This document shows, one piece after another, positions 1 to 7,954 of a stretch of 22,086 nucleotides of DNA. The notes beneath the pieces were generated by a model. That model worked only from the letters and a program-made list of their open reading frames with translations, did no database searches and was not told the origin of the DNA. The DNA is taken from contig CAZMGG010000097.1 in NCBI GenBank assembly GCA_964565715.1, positions 1 through 22,086 of the forward strand, written 5' to 3'. This DNA is from CAZMGG01 sp964565715 (GTDB lineage: Bacteria; Planctomycetota; UBA1135; UBA2386). Every line of letters starts with the position of its first letter. Positions within the stretch are counted from its first letter, which is position 1. The position numbers and the translations under genes are program-made.

Positions 1-840
<840 letters not shown>

Positions 841-950
841 CGGCAGGGGCGGGGCAGTGTATGGGATCCGGGCGCGGCGGGGAGTGGGCGGCGGAACTGC
901 CGGTTCTGCATTCCGCGGTGGGCGGATCGGCTGGCACACTCCTGGCCGCG

Positions 951-1886
951 ATGACCGGACCCGATGGCGAGCTGCCGATCCTGCCGCCCGGCACCCATGT
1001 GGTGACCACCGTGGACCTGCGCGGCAAGGATGGCCACGTGCAGGTGCCGCGCGGCGCGGTCGGCGTCGTGCTGCGGGCGCCGGTCGACGGCGGCCACCGG
1101 CATTGGGTGCAGCTGGTGGAGGGCGGCGAATGGGCCATGCAACGGCAGCAACTGGTCACGCTGGCGCGCTACCAGGACCGTGAACTGCTGCCGCAGCTCG
1201 GCGGTCGCTCCCTGTTCGATCGGGTGATCCTGCAGGTGGTGATCGGCTCCCGCGCCTACGGCCTGGACACCGAGGCGAGCGACACCGACCGGCGCGGCGT
1301 GTTCCTGCCGTCCGCGGAGCTGCAGTGGTCGCTGTACGGCGTGCCTGGGCAGATCGACGACGAGCCCCGACAGGCCAGCTTCTGGGAGCTGCAGAAGGTC
1401 CTGGTGCTGGCGCTGAAGGCCAATCCGAACGTGCTCGAGTGCCTGTGGTCGCCCTTGGTCGAGAGTGCCACACCGCTGGGGCGTGAGCTGCTGGGGCTGC
1501 GCCGGGCCTTCCTGTCGCGGCTCGTCTACCAGACCTACAACGGCTACGTGCTCTCGCAGTGGAAGAAGGTGCAGGCCGATCTGCGCGGCCGGGGTGTGCC
1601 CAGGCCGAAGCACGTGATGCACCTGTTGCGGTTGCTGCTGGCCGGCATCGAGCTGCTGCGCAGCGGTGATCTGCCGGTCCACGTCGGCGACCATCGCGAC
1701 AGCCTGCTGGCGGTCCGGCGGGGCGAGCTGCCGATGCCCGAGGTGGATGCCTGGCGTCGCCGTCTGCATCAGGAGTTCGACGCGGCCCTGGCGGCGACAC
1801 CGCTGCCGGAGCGGCCGGACTACGCCGCGGCCGACGCCTTCCTGCGCCGGGCGCGTCGGTTGGCCCTGCAGGAGCCGCTGCCGTGA
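951..1886 (+). CDS. Polymerase-beta-superfamily nucleotidyltransferase, RtcB-associated (copy 1, with N-terminal extension)
   Basis: A 311-residue predicted nucleotidyltransferase of the COG3541-type family, often annotated as the RNA-repair-pathway DNA polymerase beta family. The catalytic signature is visible: G99-S100 in VVIGSRAYGL, then the metal-binding D111 and D113 in ASDTDRRGVF. The family segment KANPNVLECLWSPL follows (about 157-169), then a helical C-terminal half. Residues 1-75 form an extra N-terminal part beginning LPPGTHVVT, which looks like a small beta-rich (SH3-like) domain and is absent from the next gene. ATG 951 is chosen because this domain begins right after it; an upstream ATG at 861 would add low-complexity sequence. 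It lies divergent to rtcB and overlaps the second nucleotidyltransferase by 4 bp (GTGA). The substrate is not known from sequence; RNA 3' or 5' end modification in partnership with RtcB is an inference from context. Confidence 0.85.
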   Translation: MTGPDGELPILPPGTHVVTTVDLRGKDGHVQVPRGAVGVVLRAPVDGGHRHWVQLVEGGEWAMQRQQLVTLARYQDRELLPQLGGRSLFDRVILQVVIGSRAYGLDTEASDTDRRGVFLPSAELQWSLYGVPGQIDDEPRQASFWELQKVLVLALKANPNVLECLWSPLVESATPLGRELLGLRRAFLSRLVYQTYNGYVLSQWKKVQADLRGRGVPRPKHVMHLLRLLLAGIELLRSGDLPVHVGDHRDSLLAVRRGELPMPEVDAWRRRLHQEFDAALAATPLPERPDYAAADAFLRRARRLALQEPLP

Positions 1887-2662
1887 GCCCGGCCGCCGAT
1901 CCGCGCCTGCAGCAGATCTGCCGCGAACACGCCCGGCCGGTGCTGTTCGCCGCGCTGAGCGGCGCCCACCTGTACGGCTTCCCGTCGCCCGACTCGGACT
2001 TCGATCTGCGCGGTGTGCACGTGCTGGCGCTCGACGAGGTGGTGGGCTTGCGGCAGGGACCAGCCACCCTGGAACGGCTGGACGACGTGGCCGGCATGGA
2101 GCTGGACCTGGTGACCCACGACATCGCCAAGTTCATGGGCCTGATGCTGAAGCCCAACGGCTACGTGCTCGAGCAGCTGTTCTCACCGTTGGTGGTCGTC
2201 ACCACGCCGGAGCACCGCGAGCTGCAGGATCTGGGCCGCCGGTGCGTCACCCGCTGGCACGAGCGGCACTACCGTGGCTTCGCCGACACCCAGTGGCGCC
2301 TGTTCCAGAAGGAACGGCCGGCGCGGATCAAGCCCCTGCTCTACGTCTACCGGGTGCTGCTGACCGGCATCCACCTGATGCGCAGCGGCGAGGTCGAGGC
2401 GGACCTGCGGGTCCTGAACGCCGATGCCCGCCTGCCGCAGGTCGACGATCTGATCGCCCGGAAGGTCGGCAGTCGGGAGCAGGTGACCCTGGCGGATGGC
2501 GACCTTGCGATCCACGAGCGCGAGTACCAGCGTCTGCTGCGGGAGCTGGGCGCGGCCGCTGCGAGCACCGGCCTGCCGCCCAAGCCGTCGGCCAGGGACG
2601 GCCTGCACGACCTGCTGGTGCGGATCCGGACCGGGGGACTGGGCCGGCCGTCGCCGGCGTGA
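1883..2662 (+). CDS. Polymerase-beta-superfamily nucleotidyltransferase, RtcB-associated (copy 2)
   Basis: A 259-residue paralogue of the preceding gene in the same predicted nucleotidyltransferase family. The active-site signature is S26-G27 in ALSGAHLYGF followed by D37, D39 and D41 in DSDFDLRGV. A further acidic pair, E73 and D75 in MELDLVTHD, may supply the third carboxylate. KPNGYVLEQLFSPLV corresponds to KANPNVLECLWSPLV in copy 1, so the two are homologous along most of their length, but copy 2 lacks the N-terminal SH3-like part. Translation begins at GTG 1883, overlapping the TGA of copy 1, which implies translational coupling and near-equal production. The paired arrangement suggests that the two proteins act together, perhaps as a heteromer, but nothing in the sequence proves this. 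An 80-bp spacer separates it from gmhA. Confidence 0.85.
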   Translation: MSPAADPRLQQICREHARPVLFAALSGAHLYGFPSPDSDFDLRGVHVLALDEVVGLRQGPATLERLDDVAGMELDLVTHDIAKFMGLMLKPNGYVLEQLFSPLVVVTTPEHRELQDLGRRCVTRWHERHYRGFADTQWRLFQKERPARIKPLLYVYRVLLTGIHLMRSGEVEADLRVLNADARLPQVDDLIARKVGSREQVTLADGDLAIHEREYQRLLRELGAAAASTGLPPKPSARDGLHDLLVRIRTGGLGRPSPA

Positions 2663-2742
2663 CCAACGCGCTCTCGACTCGCACCGGCCGCGACCCCCGC
2701 GGGCGTGCTTCGGGAACGACCGCGGCCTAAGCTGCCGCCGAG

Positions 2743-3321
2743 ATGAGCCCCGACACCTTCCGCGCCGCCATCCAGGAGAGCATCGCCACCAAGCAGCGCC
2801 TCCTGGCCCAGTGCCTGCCCGACATCGACGCCCTGTGCCAGCTGGCCCTGCGCACCCTGCGGTCGGGCGGCAAGCTGCTGTTCTGCGGCAACGGCGGTTC
2901 CTCCTGCGATGCCGCCCACGCCGCCGGCGAACTGGTCGGCTGGTTCGAGCAGAAGCAGCGGCCGCCGTACGCCGCCATCGCGCTCGGCCACGAGACGCCG
3001 ACGCTCACGGCGATCGGCAACGACGCCGGCTTCGTCCACGTCTTCGAGCGGCAGGTACAGGCTTTGGGCCGCAAAGGTGACCTGCTGGTGGGCATCTCGA
3101 CGTCGGGCGGCAGCAAGAACGTGGTGGCGGCCATGCAGGCGGCCAGGGCCATGGGCATCGCCACCGCGGCGCTGTGCGGCCAGAAGCCCGGCCCGGTGGC
3201 GGAGCTGGCCGAGGTCGCCGTGCGGGTGCCGAGCGAGAACACCGCCCGCATCCAGGAGAGCCACCTGCTGGTGGTGCACCTGCTGTGCGCGGCGGTCGAG
3301 GACGGCATGGCGCAGGGCTGA
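2743..3321 (+). CDS. gmhA: Sedoheptulose-7-phosphate isomerase (phosphoheptose isomerase) GmhA
   Basis: GmhA converts sedoheptulose 7-phosphate to D-glycero-D-manno-heptose 7-phosphate, the first step of heptose-precursor synthesis for lipopolysaccharide or S-layer glycans, in the cytoplasm. The protein is 192 residues, the usual length. The SIS-domain phosphate-binding loops are GNGGSS (49-54) and STSGGS (119-124). E63 in HAAGELVGWF and H179 in the C-terminal TARIQESHLLVVHLLC match the catalytic glutamate and histidine of E. coli GmhA (E65, H180), and Q171 matches the conserved glutamine. No other heptose genes (hldE, gmhB) are in the window, so it is isolated from its pathway here. It converges on the membrane-anchored protein gene 15 bp downstream. 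Other SIS-domain isomerases are possible, but the RIQE-H motif argues for GmhA. Confidence 0.93.
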   Translation: MSPDTFRAAIQESIATKQRLLAQCLPDIDALCQLALRTLRSGGKLLFCGNGGSSCDAAHAAGELVGWFEQKQRPPYAAIALGHETPTLTAIGNDAGFVHVFERQVQALGRKGDLLVGISTSGGSKNVVAAMQAARAMGIATAALCGQKPGPVAELAEVAVRVPSENTARIQESHLLVVHLLCAAVEDGMAQG

Positions 3322-3336
3322 GCCGCGTCCGCGCGC

Positions 3337-3993
3337 TCACTTCGCCGGCGGCGGCACCACCTGGAACGAGGCGACCCAGAGGCCGGGCCGGTCCGGCACG
3401 GGCCGCATGGCGGTCATGCCGCTCTGGCCGACCTCGTCGGCGGCCCGCTGCAGCAGCGGGTCGGCGATCTTCTGGCGCGGCGGCACGTCGCTGAGGCTGT
3501 GTTCCTTCGGCGCGGTGATCACCATGCTGCCGTCGGGGAAGGTGGTGTTGCTGGCCTGGCGCAGGCGGGCGAAGGTGCCGGCCAGGTCCGGCTGCGGCTC
3601 GAGGCTCGCCGCGATCAGGTAGTGGGTGACGCCGGGCACCGGGCGCTGCGTCCAGGCGAGGTCGCGCTCGCCGTCGCGGCCGGGCAGGACGCGTTCGCCG
3701 GCGGGCAGGGGGTTGCAGGCGTCGGTGCGGAGCCAGGGCGAAGGGAACAGGGCCAGGGTGCCGTCGGTCTCGCTCCAGCTCGCCACCCAGACGTGCAGGG
3801 GCGCATCGTGGCGGATGGCGAGCCGCACCGGCGTCTCGGCGGCGCATTCGGCGAAGGCCGCGGCCGCCGTGCGATCCTTGCCCAGCAGCAGCGCGCAGGC
3901 CGGTACCGACGGGCGCGTCGACGCCCACACCGCGGCGCCGGCGATGGTCGCCAGCACCAGCATCGTCATCGCCACGGGGACCCGTTGGACCAT
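3337..3993 (-). CDS. Uncharacterised membrane-anchored protein with a possible DUF4384-like domain
   Basis: I do not recognise this gene with certainty. From ATG 3993 it encodes 218 residues: a short N-terminus, one hydrophobic segment (about residues 7-26, MTMLVLATIAGAAVWAS) that is a membrane anchor or uncleaved signal, and an extracytoplasmic domain. The stretch PLHVWVASWSETDGTLALFP resembles the start of DUF4384, a domain in which a polypeptide reports a value as a string or LFPN-type motif; this resemblance is by eye only. The frame is open further upstream to an ATG at 4140, but that would overlap the divergent gene and place 49 polar residues before the hydrophobic segment, so I reject it. 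It is divergent from the secreted toroid protein (112 bp between starts) and convergent with gmhA. Confidence 0.65.
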   Translation of the reverse strand: MVQRVPVAMTMLVLATIAGAAVWASTRPSVPACALLLGKDRTAAAAFAECAAETPVRLAIRHDAPLHVWVASWSETDGTLALFPSPWLRTDACNPLPAGERVLPGRDGERDLAWTQRPVPGVTHYLIAASLEPQPDLAGTFARLRQASNTTFPDGSMVITAPKEHSLSDVPPRQKIADPLLQRAADEVGQSGMTAMRPVPDRPGLWVASFQVVPPPAK

Positions 3994-4094
3994 GGAAGCC
4001 TGGACCCGATGGTCGCCGACGGGCGCAGCAGGGTCAAAGCGGAACGGGAAGGGCTTGCCTGGATGGGTGCTGACCGTTCCGCTGGGCGGGCCCC

Positions 4095-4100
4095 GGAGGA
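4095..4100 (+). promoter_or_regulatory. Shine-Dalgarno for the toroid protein
   Basis: GGAGGA lies 5 bases upstream of ATG 4106. It fixes this start against the frame that is open as far back as 3626. Confidence 0.85.
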
Positions 4101-4105
4101 ACACC

Positions 4106-5332
4106 ATGCTCGACCGGTTCGTCCCGTCCGTCCTCGCCATCGCCCTGTGCTGGATGCCCGTGCCGTTGTCCGCCCAGGCGGGCGCGGCGGAGAAGGCGCA
4201 GCCCGCCGATGCGGCGCCGCCGTTCGACGCCCGGGCGGCGGTGGCGCAGGGGCTGCAGGCGATGCTGGCGCTGGCCGAGGGGCCCGAGCGCGACCACTGG
4301 CCCTACGAGGGCGTCTACCGCGAGGATCGCGGCCAGCTGCCGGTCGGCTACCGGATCGGCGGCACCGCGATCGTCTGCCGGGCCCTGCTGGCGGCGCCGG
4401 GGCTCGAGCAGGACGAGGCCCGGCGCGAGGCGATCGCCCGCGGGGTGGCGTTCGTGCTGAAGACGCTGGAGCACGATCGCATGCAGGAGGGCTTCGTCGG
4501 CACCTACGACGTGCGCAACTGGGGCCACATCTACGCCCTCGACCTGTTGCTGGCCCTCCGCGGCCGCGATTGGCTCGCGGCGGACCTGCGCAAGGAGTGC
4601 GAGGCGCGGGAGGCGAAGCTGGTCGGACTCCTGGTGGCGATGGCGCTGCCCACCGGCGGCTGGGCCTACTCGCACAGCGGCGGCTACCGCAGTGCGCGGG
4701 CCAAGGCGTCGCCGTTCATGACCGGTCCGGCCCTGCAGGCCCTGTTCGCCGCCCAGCGGGTCGGCCACGCGGTGCCCGACGAGGTGATCGAGGGGGCGCT
4801 GGACGCGCTCGATCGGGGCCGCACCGGGCCCGGCGGCTACGCCTACACGATGCCGGCGGAGGCGATGGGCGAGAGGCAGGAGGAGCAGCTCGGGATGATG
4901 GACCGGACCCCCGGTTCGGCGGCGCGGGCGGCCTGCGTCGAGACGACGCTGCTGCTGGCGGGCCGCGGCGATGCGGCGCGGCACGCGGCGGCGGTGGAGC
5001 GGTTCTTCGAACACTGGGACGCGCTGGAGGTGCGGCGCAAGAAGACCGGCACGCACATCCAGCCGTATGGCGTGGCGCCCTACTACTTCCTGTACGGGCA
5101 CTGGTACGCGGCGCAGGCCATCGAACTGCTGCCCGATGCGGCGCTGCGCGACCGGCAGCGCGGCCGGATGCGGGATCTGCTGGCGCGGACGCGGGAGCCG
5201 GACGGCAGCTGGAACGACCGCCAGTTCCCGCGGTCGGGCGGCTACGGCACGGCGCTGGCGGTGCTGTGTCTGTGCATGCCCGAGCTGCCGAAGCCCGTGC
5301 CGCGGGTGCTGCCGGCGAAGAAGGAGCGTTGA
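4106..5332 (+). CDS. Secreted prenyltransferase/squalene-oxidase-repeat-like (alpha/alpha toroid) protein
   Basis: A 408-residue protein with an N-terminal signal peptide (MLDRFVPSVLAIALCWMPVP, then a likely cleavage after LSAQA) followed by an all-helical repeat domain. Repeats carrying G-G-W/Y blocks are visible: NWGHIYALDLLLAL, TGGWAYSHSGGYRS, GPGGYAYTMPAE, PYGVAPYYFLYGHWYAAQA and DGSWNDRQFPRSGGYGTALA. This pattern is typical of proteins annotated as prenyltransferase or squalene-oxidase repeat in planctomycetes and relatives. The DxDD and QW patterns of true triterpene cyclases are not obvious, and an exported location argues against terpene synthesis, so the catalytic role is unknown. 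The start is set by an excellent Shine-Dalgarno. It converges on the SDR gene 15 bp downstream, with a perfect 9-bp inverted repeat at the junction. Confidence 0.82.
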   Translation: MLDRFVPSVLAIALCWMPVPLSAQAGAAEKAQPADAAPPFDARAAVAQGLQAMLALAEGPERDHWPYEGVYREDRGQLPVGYRIGGTAIVCRALLAAPGLEQDEARREAIARGVAFVLKTLEHDRMQEGFVGTYDVRNWGHIYALDLLLALRGRDWLAADLRKECEAREAKLVGLLVAMALPTGGWAYSHSGGYRSARAKASPFMTGPALQALFAAQRVGHAVPDEVIEGALDALDRGRTGPGGYAYTMPAEAMGERQEEQLGMMDRTPGSAARAACVETTLLLAGRGDAARHAAAVERFFEHWDALEVRRKKTGTHIQPYGVAPYYFLYGHWYAAQAIELLPDAALRDRQRGRMRDLLARTREPDGSWNDRQFPRSGGYGTALAVLCLCMPELPKPVPRVLPAKKER

Positions 5333-5364
5333 CCGCGGCGCGGCCGGCTAGCGGCCGCCGCGGT
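5332..5364. terminator. Inverted repeat at a convergent gene junction (candidate bidirectional terminator)
   Basis: ACCGCGGCG (5332-5340) and CGCCGCGGT (5356-5364) are perfect complements separated by 15 bases. The SDR stop codon (5348-5350) lies in the loop, and the toroid-protein stop codon ends at the first base of the stem. There is no U-tract on either side, so termination is inferred from position and stem strength only. Confidence 0.45.
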
Positions 5365-6088
5365 GGATGGCGCCGGGGCCCGCCTGGTCGGTCGGCATCA
5401 CGACGATGGTGTCGAGGTTGACGTGCGCGGGTCGCGAGATGGCGAACAGCACGCAGTCGGCGACGTCCTCGGCCCGCAGCGGCCGCGTGTCGGCGTAGAC
5501 CTTCTCGGCGCGCGGTGCGTCGCCGCGGAAGCGCACCAGGGAGAACTCGGTCTCGACCAGGCCCGGATCGACGCTGGTGACCCGCACGCCGGTGCCCAGC
5601 GTCTCCAGGCGGATCGCCTCGCAGATGGGCTGCAGGGCGCGCTTGCTGCCGCAGTAGACGCCGCCCCCGGCGTAGGCCTTGTGGCCGGCGATCGAGCCGA
5701 TCACGACGATGTGGCCCTGCCGGCGTTCGACCATGTGCGGCAGGACGCGTCGGGTGACCTCCAGCAGGCCGAGCACGTTGGTCTCGATCATCTCGCGCCA
5801 GGCGACGCCGTCGGCCTCGGCGATCCTCTCGACGCCGCGGGCCAGCCCGGCGTTGTTGACCAGGACATCGATCGGCCCGTGGGCGGCGATCGCGGCCTGC
5901 AGGAACGCCGCGACGCTCGAGGGATCGGTGACGTCGAGCGGATGGTGGAAGGCCTCCTTCACCACCTCGGGCAGCCGTTCGACGCGGCGGGCGCCCAGCG
6001 ACAGGCGGTAGCCGGCGCCGTGCAGCGAACGGGCGATGGCAGCACCGATGCCGGCGCTGGCGCCGGTGATGACGGCGTGACGATGCAT
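5348..6088 (-). CDS. Short-chain dehydrogenase/reductase (SDR) family oxidoreductase
   Basis: A classical SDR of 246 residues from ATG 6088. The Rossmann motif TGASAGIG is at 8-15, DVTD at 52-55, NNAG at 78-81 and N104 in ETNVLGLLE. The catalytic triad is S132 (GSIAG), Y145 and K149 (YCGSK). The overall pattern, including the DPGLVETEFS segment after the active site, resembles the NADP-dependent YdfG/3-hydroxy-acid dehydrogenase group. The substrate cannot be read from the sequence. The frame is open to an ATG at 6130, but the Rossmann strand begins four residues after M(6088), so the downstream start is preferred. It is last in the minus-strand run, 70 bp after the TSUP transporter gene. There is no clear Shine-Dalgarno. 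Confidence 0.9.
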   Translation of the reverse strand: MHRHAVITGASAGIGAAIARSLHGAGYRLSLGARRVERLPEVVKEAFHHPLDVTDPSSVAAFLQAAIAAHGPIDVLVNNAGLARGVERIAEADGVAWREMIETNVLGLLEVTRRVLPHMVERRQGHIVVIGSIAGHKAYAGGGVYCGSKRALQPICEAIRLETLGTGVRVTSVDPGLVETEFSLVRFRGDAPRAEKVYADTRPLRAEDVADCVLFAISRPAHVNLDTIVVMPTDQAGPGAIHRGGR

Positions 6089-6158
6089 GCGCGGAGGATA
6101 GGCGAACGGCCGCCGACAATCGGTGGGCACTTCGGCCAGAATCCGGCGCGCCGGCGGC

Positions 6159-6917
6159 CTAGCGCAGCAGCAGCAGGACGATGTGCCGGAGCTGGTCCAG
6201 CAGGGTCAGGACGGCGATCGCCACCACGACGCGGCGGACGGCGGCGCTGCCCTTCCGCACGCTCCAGTGGCTGGCGGCGTAGCTGCCGATGCCGGCGCCG
6301 ACCGCCAGGCACAGCGCCGGCGCCCAGACGATGGCGTCGGCGGCGATGAAGCTGCCGGCGCTGGTCAGCGAGGTGACGATGACGATGGCGCTCTTGCCGG
6401 CGTTGACCGCGACCAGGTCGCGTTCGTAGGCGGCCGCCAGGACCAGGGTGGCGACGAGCCCGGTGCCGACCTGCACGTAGCCCATGTGCAGGCCGATCAG
6501 GAAGCAGCCGGCGGCGGCCAGCCAGGCCGGGCGTCGGGCCTCGGGCAGGCCGGCGGGTCGGGTCCGGAGCTGCTGCCAGAGCAGCAGGCCCATCACCGCG
6601 GCGAGGTAGGAACGGAACGCCAGGTCCGGCAGGCCCAGCGCCAGCCGGGTGCCGAGCCAGGCGCCGGGCAGGGCCACCAGGCCCTGCAGCCAGGCCCGGG
6701 CCGGCACCGTCCGCCCGGCCCGCAGGTAGCCGAGGAAGGCAAAGGTGCCGATGGCGATCGCCGCCAGCCGCGTCGACGGATTGGCCTGTTCCAGCGGCAG
6801 GCCGCACAGGTACTCGAACGCGATCAGGCCGAGGGCGCCAGCACCGCCGGCGACGTTGTTGATCCAGCCCATCGCCAGCCCGGCGACGAGCACGACGGCG
6901 ATGGCGATGGGGTCCAC
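6159..6917 (-). CDS. TSUP-family (TauE/SafE) membrane transporter
   Basis: A 252-residue integral membrane protein that starts at GTG 6917. It has about seven or eight hydrophobic helices in two similar halves. The first half begins VVLVAGLAMGWINNVAGGAG, the characteristic glycine-rich first helix of the TSUP (sulfite exporter TauE/SafE) family. The second half begins with GCFLIGLHMGYVQVGTGLV. Members export or import small organic or inorganic sulfur anions or carboxylates; the substrate here is unknown. It starts 19 bp after the mdh stop, so the two are probably cotranscribed. That adjacency could hint at a carboxylate substrate, but this is speculative. C-terminal residues end in a leucine-rich helix (RHIVLLLLR). 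Confidence 0.88.
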   Translation of the reverse strand: MDPIAIAVVLVAGLAMGWINNVAGGAGALGLIAFEYLCGLPLEQANPSTRLAAIAIGTFAFLGYLRAGRTVPARAWLQGLVALPGAWLGTRLALGLPDLAFRSYLAAVMGLLLWQQLRTRPAGLPEARRPAWLAAAGCFLIGLHMGYVQVGTGLVATLVLAAAYERDLVAVNAGKSAIVIVTSLTSAGSFIAADAIVWAPALCLAVGAGIGSYAASHWSVRKGSAAVRRVVVAIAVLTLLDQLRHIVLLLLR

Positions 6918-6936
6918 GAGGCCGGGCCGGGGGCCG

Positions 6937-7923
6937 CTAGCCCAGCAGGTGCTTGACGATCTCGCGTTCCTGCAGGAGCTCGTCGGTGGAGACCTTCTTC
7001 TTCTGCTGCGAGAACTCGTTGAGCTGCAGGCCCGGCACGATCTGCCAGTTGCCCTTGCCGTCGGTCGTGCAGGGGAAGCTGCTGATGATGCCGTCGGGCG
7101 TCTTGTAGCTGCCGTCGGACGGCACGCAGAGGGAGCACCAGTCGTCGACGCCGACCTTGCTGTAGAGCGCGTGGGCGTGGTCGACGGCGGCCTGGGCCGC
7201 CGACATCGCCGACGACTTGCCGCGGGCGGCGATGATGGCGGCGCCGCGCTCCTGCACGGTCTTCAGGAACGGGCCCTGCAGCCAGGCGTCGTCGTTGACC
7301 GCCTTCTGGGCCGGCGTCCCGGCGATCGTGGCGTGATGCCAGTCGGGATACTGGGTGTTGGAGTGGTTGCCCCAGATCACCACGTTCTTCACCTGCGACC
7401 AGTGCTTGCCGGCCTTCAGGGCGAGCTGCGCCTTGGCGCGGTTCTCGTCGAGCCGGGTCATGGCGGTGAAGCGGTCGCGGGGCACGCCCTTGGCCGCGTG
7501 CATGGCGATCAGGGCGTTGGTGTTGCAGGGATTGCCGACCACCACGACGCGGACGTCGGGGCCGGCCTTCTCGGCGATTGCCTGACCCTGGCCGATGAAG
7601 ATCGGACCGTTGTCGAGGATCAGGTCCTTGCGCTCCATCCCCTTGCCGCGGGGCTTGCTGCCCACCAGCAGGCACAGATCGGCGTCCTTGAACGCCACCT
7701 TGGGGTCGTCGGAGCAGATCACGTCCTGCACCAGCGGATAGGCGCCGTCGTGCAGCTCCATCTTGACGCCCTCGAGGGACGGCAGCACCGGCGTGACCTC
7801 CAGGAGCTGCAGCACCACCTTGGTGTCGGGGCCGAAGATGCCGCCCGCCGCGATCATCGGCAGCAGGCTGTAACCGATCTGACCGGCGGCGCCGGTGACC
7901 GCCACGCGCTTCACGTTGCTCAT
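6937..7923 (-). CDS. mdh: Malate dehydrogenase (NAD-dependent, cytosolic-type)
   Basis: Malate dehydrogenase interconverts malate and oxaloacetate in the TCA cycle. From ATG 7923 the protein is 328 residues, the normal length. It begins MSNVKRVAVTGAAGQIGYSL with the GxxGxxG NAD loop at 11-17. The substrate-binding arginines are in KPRGKGMERKDL (about R92 and R98) and in TRLDENRA; the catalytic aspartate is expected within the latter motif. The catalytic histidine is H187 in VIWGNHSNTQYPD. These are signatures of the cytosolic/plant-chloroplast-like malate dehydrogenase group. An in-frame ATG at 7932 would add only MPP; the start at 7923 fits the family better. It lies 31 bp after the histidine kinase gene and 19 bp before the TSUP gene, all on one strand. 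Confidence 0.95.
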   Translation of the reverse strand: MSNVKRVAVTGAAGQIGYSLLPMIAAGGIFGPDTKVVLQLLEVTPVLPSLEGVKMELHDGAYPLVQDVICSDDPKVAFKDADLCLLVGSKPRGKGMERKDLILDNGPIFIGQGQAIAEKAGPDVRVVVVGNPCNTNALIAMHAAKGVPRDRFTAMTRLDENRAKAQLALKAGKHWSQVKNVVIWGNHSNTQYPDWHHATIAGTPAQKAVNDDAWLQGPFLKTVQERGAAIIAARGKSSAMSAAQAAVDHAHALYSKVGVDDWCSLCVPSDGSYKTPDGIISSFPCTTDGKGNWQIVPGLQLNEFSQQKKKVSTDELLQEREIVKHLLG

Positions 7924-7954
7924 CGGCGGCATTCGACCCGGCGGGCCGCCGCGA

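Noticed and set aside
932..947. Sigma54-like site (TGGCAC with GG and GC at -24/-12 spacing) before nucleotidyltransferase copy 1, tempting because E. coli rtc genes are sigma54/RtcR controlled
   Set aside because: The predicted transcription start (about 958) falls after the chosen ATG 951, three positions deviate from consensus, and no RtcR-like activator is in the window. A chance match is likely at this GC content.
951..2662. Type II toxin-antitoxin (MNT/HEPN-like) reading of the two nucleotidyltransferases
   Set aside because: Both are full-length polymerase-beta family proteins homologous to each other. Neither looks like a HEPN partner or a small minimal nucleotidyltransferase, and rtcB linkage fits RNA repair better.
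3499..5421. Long forward frame of 640 codons overlapping the toroid protein gene
   Set aside because: Gly/Arg/Ala-rich out-of-frame reading. The real frame is set by the signal peptide and Shine-Dalgarno at 4095-4108.
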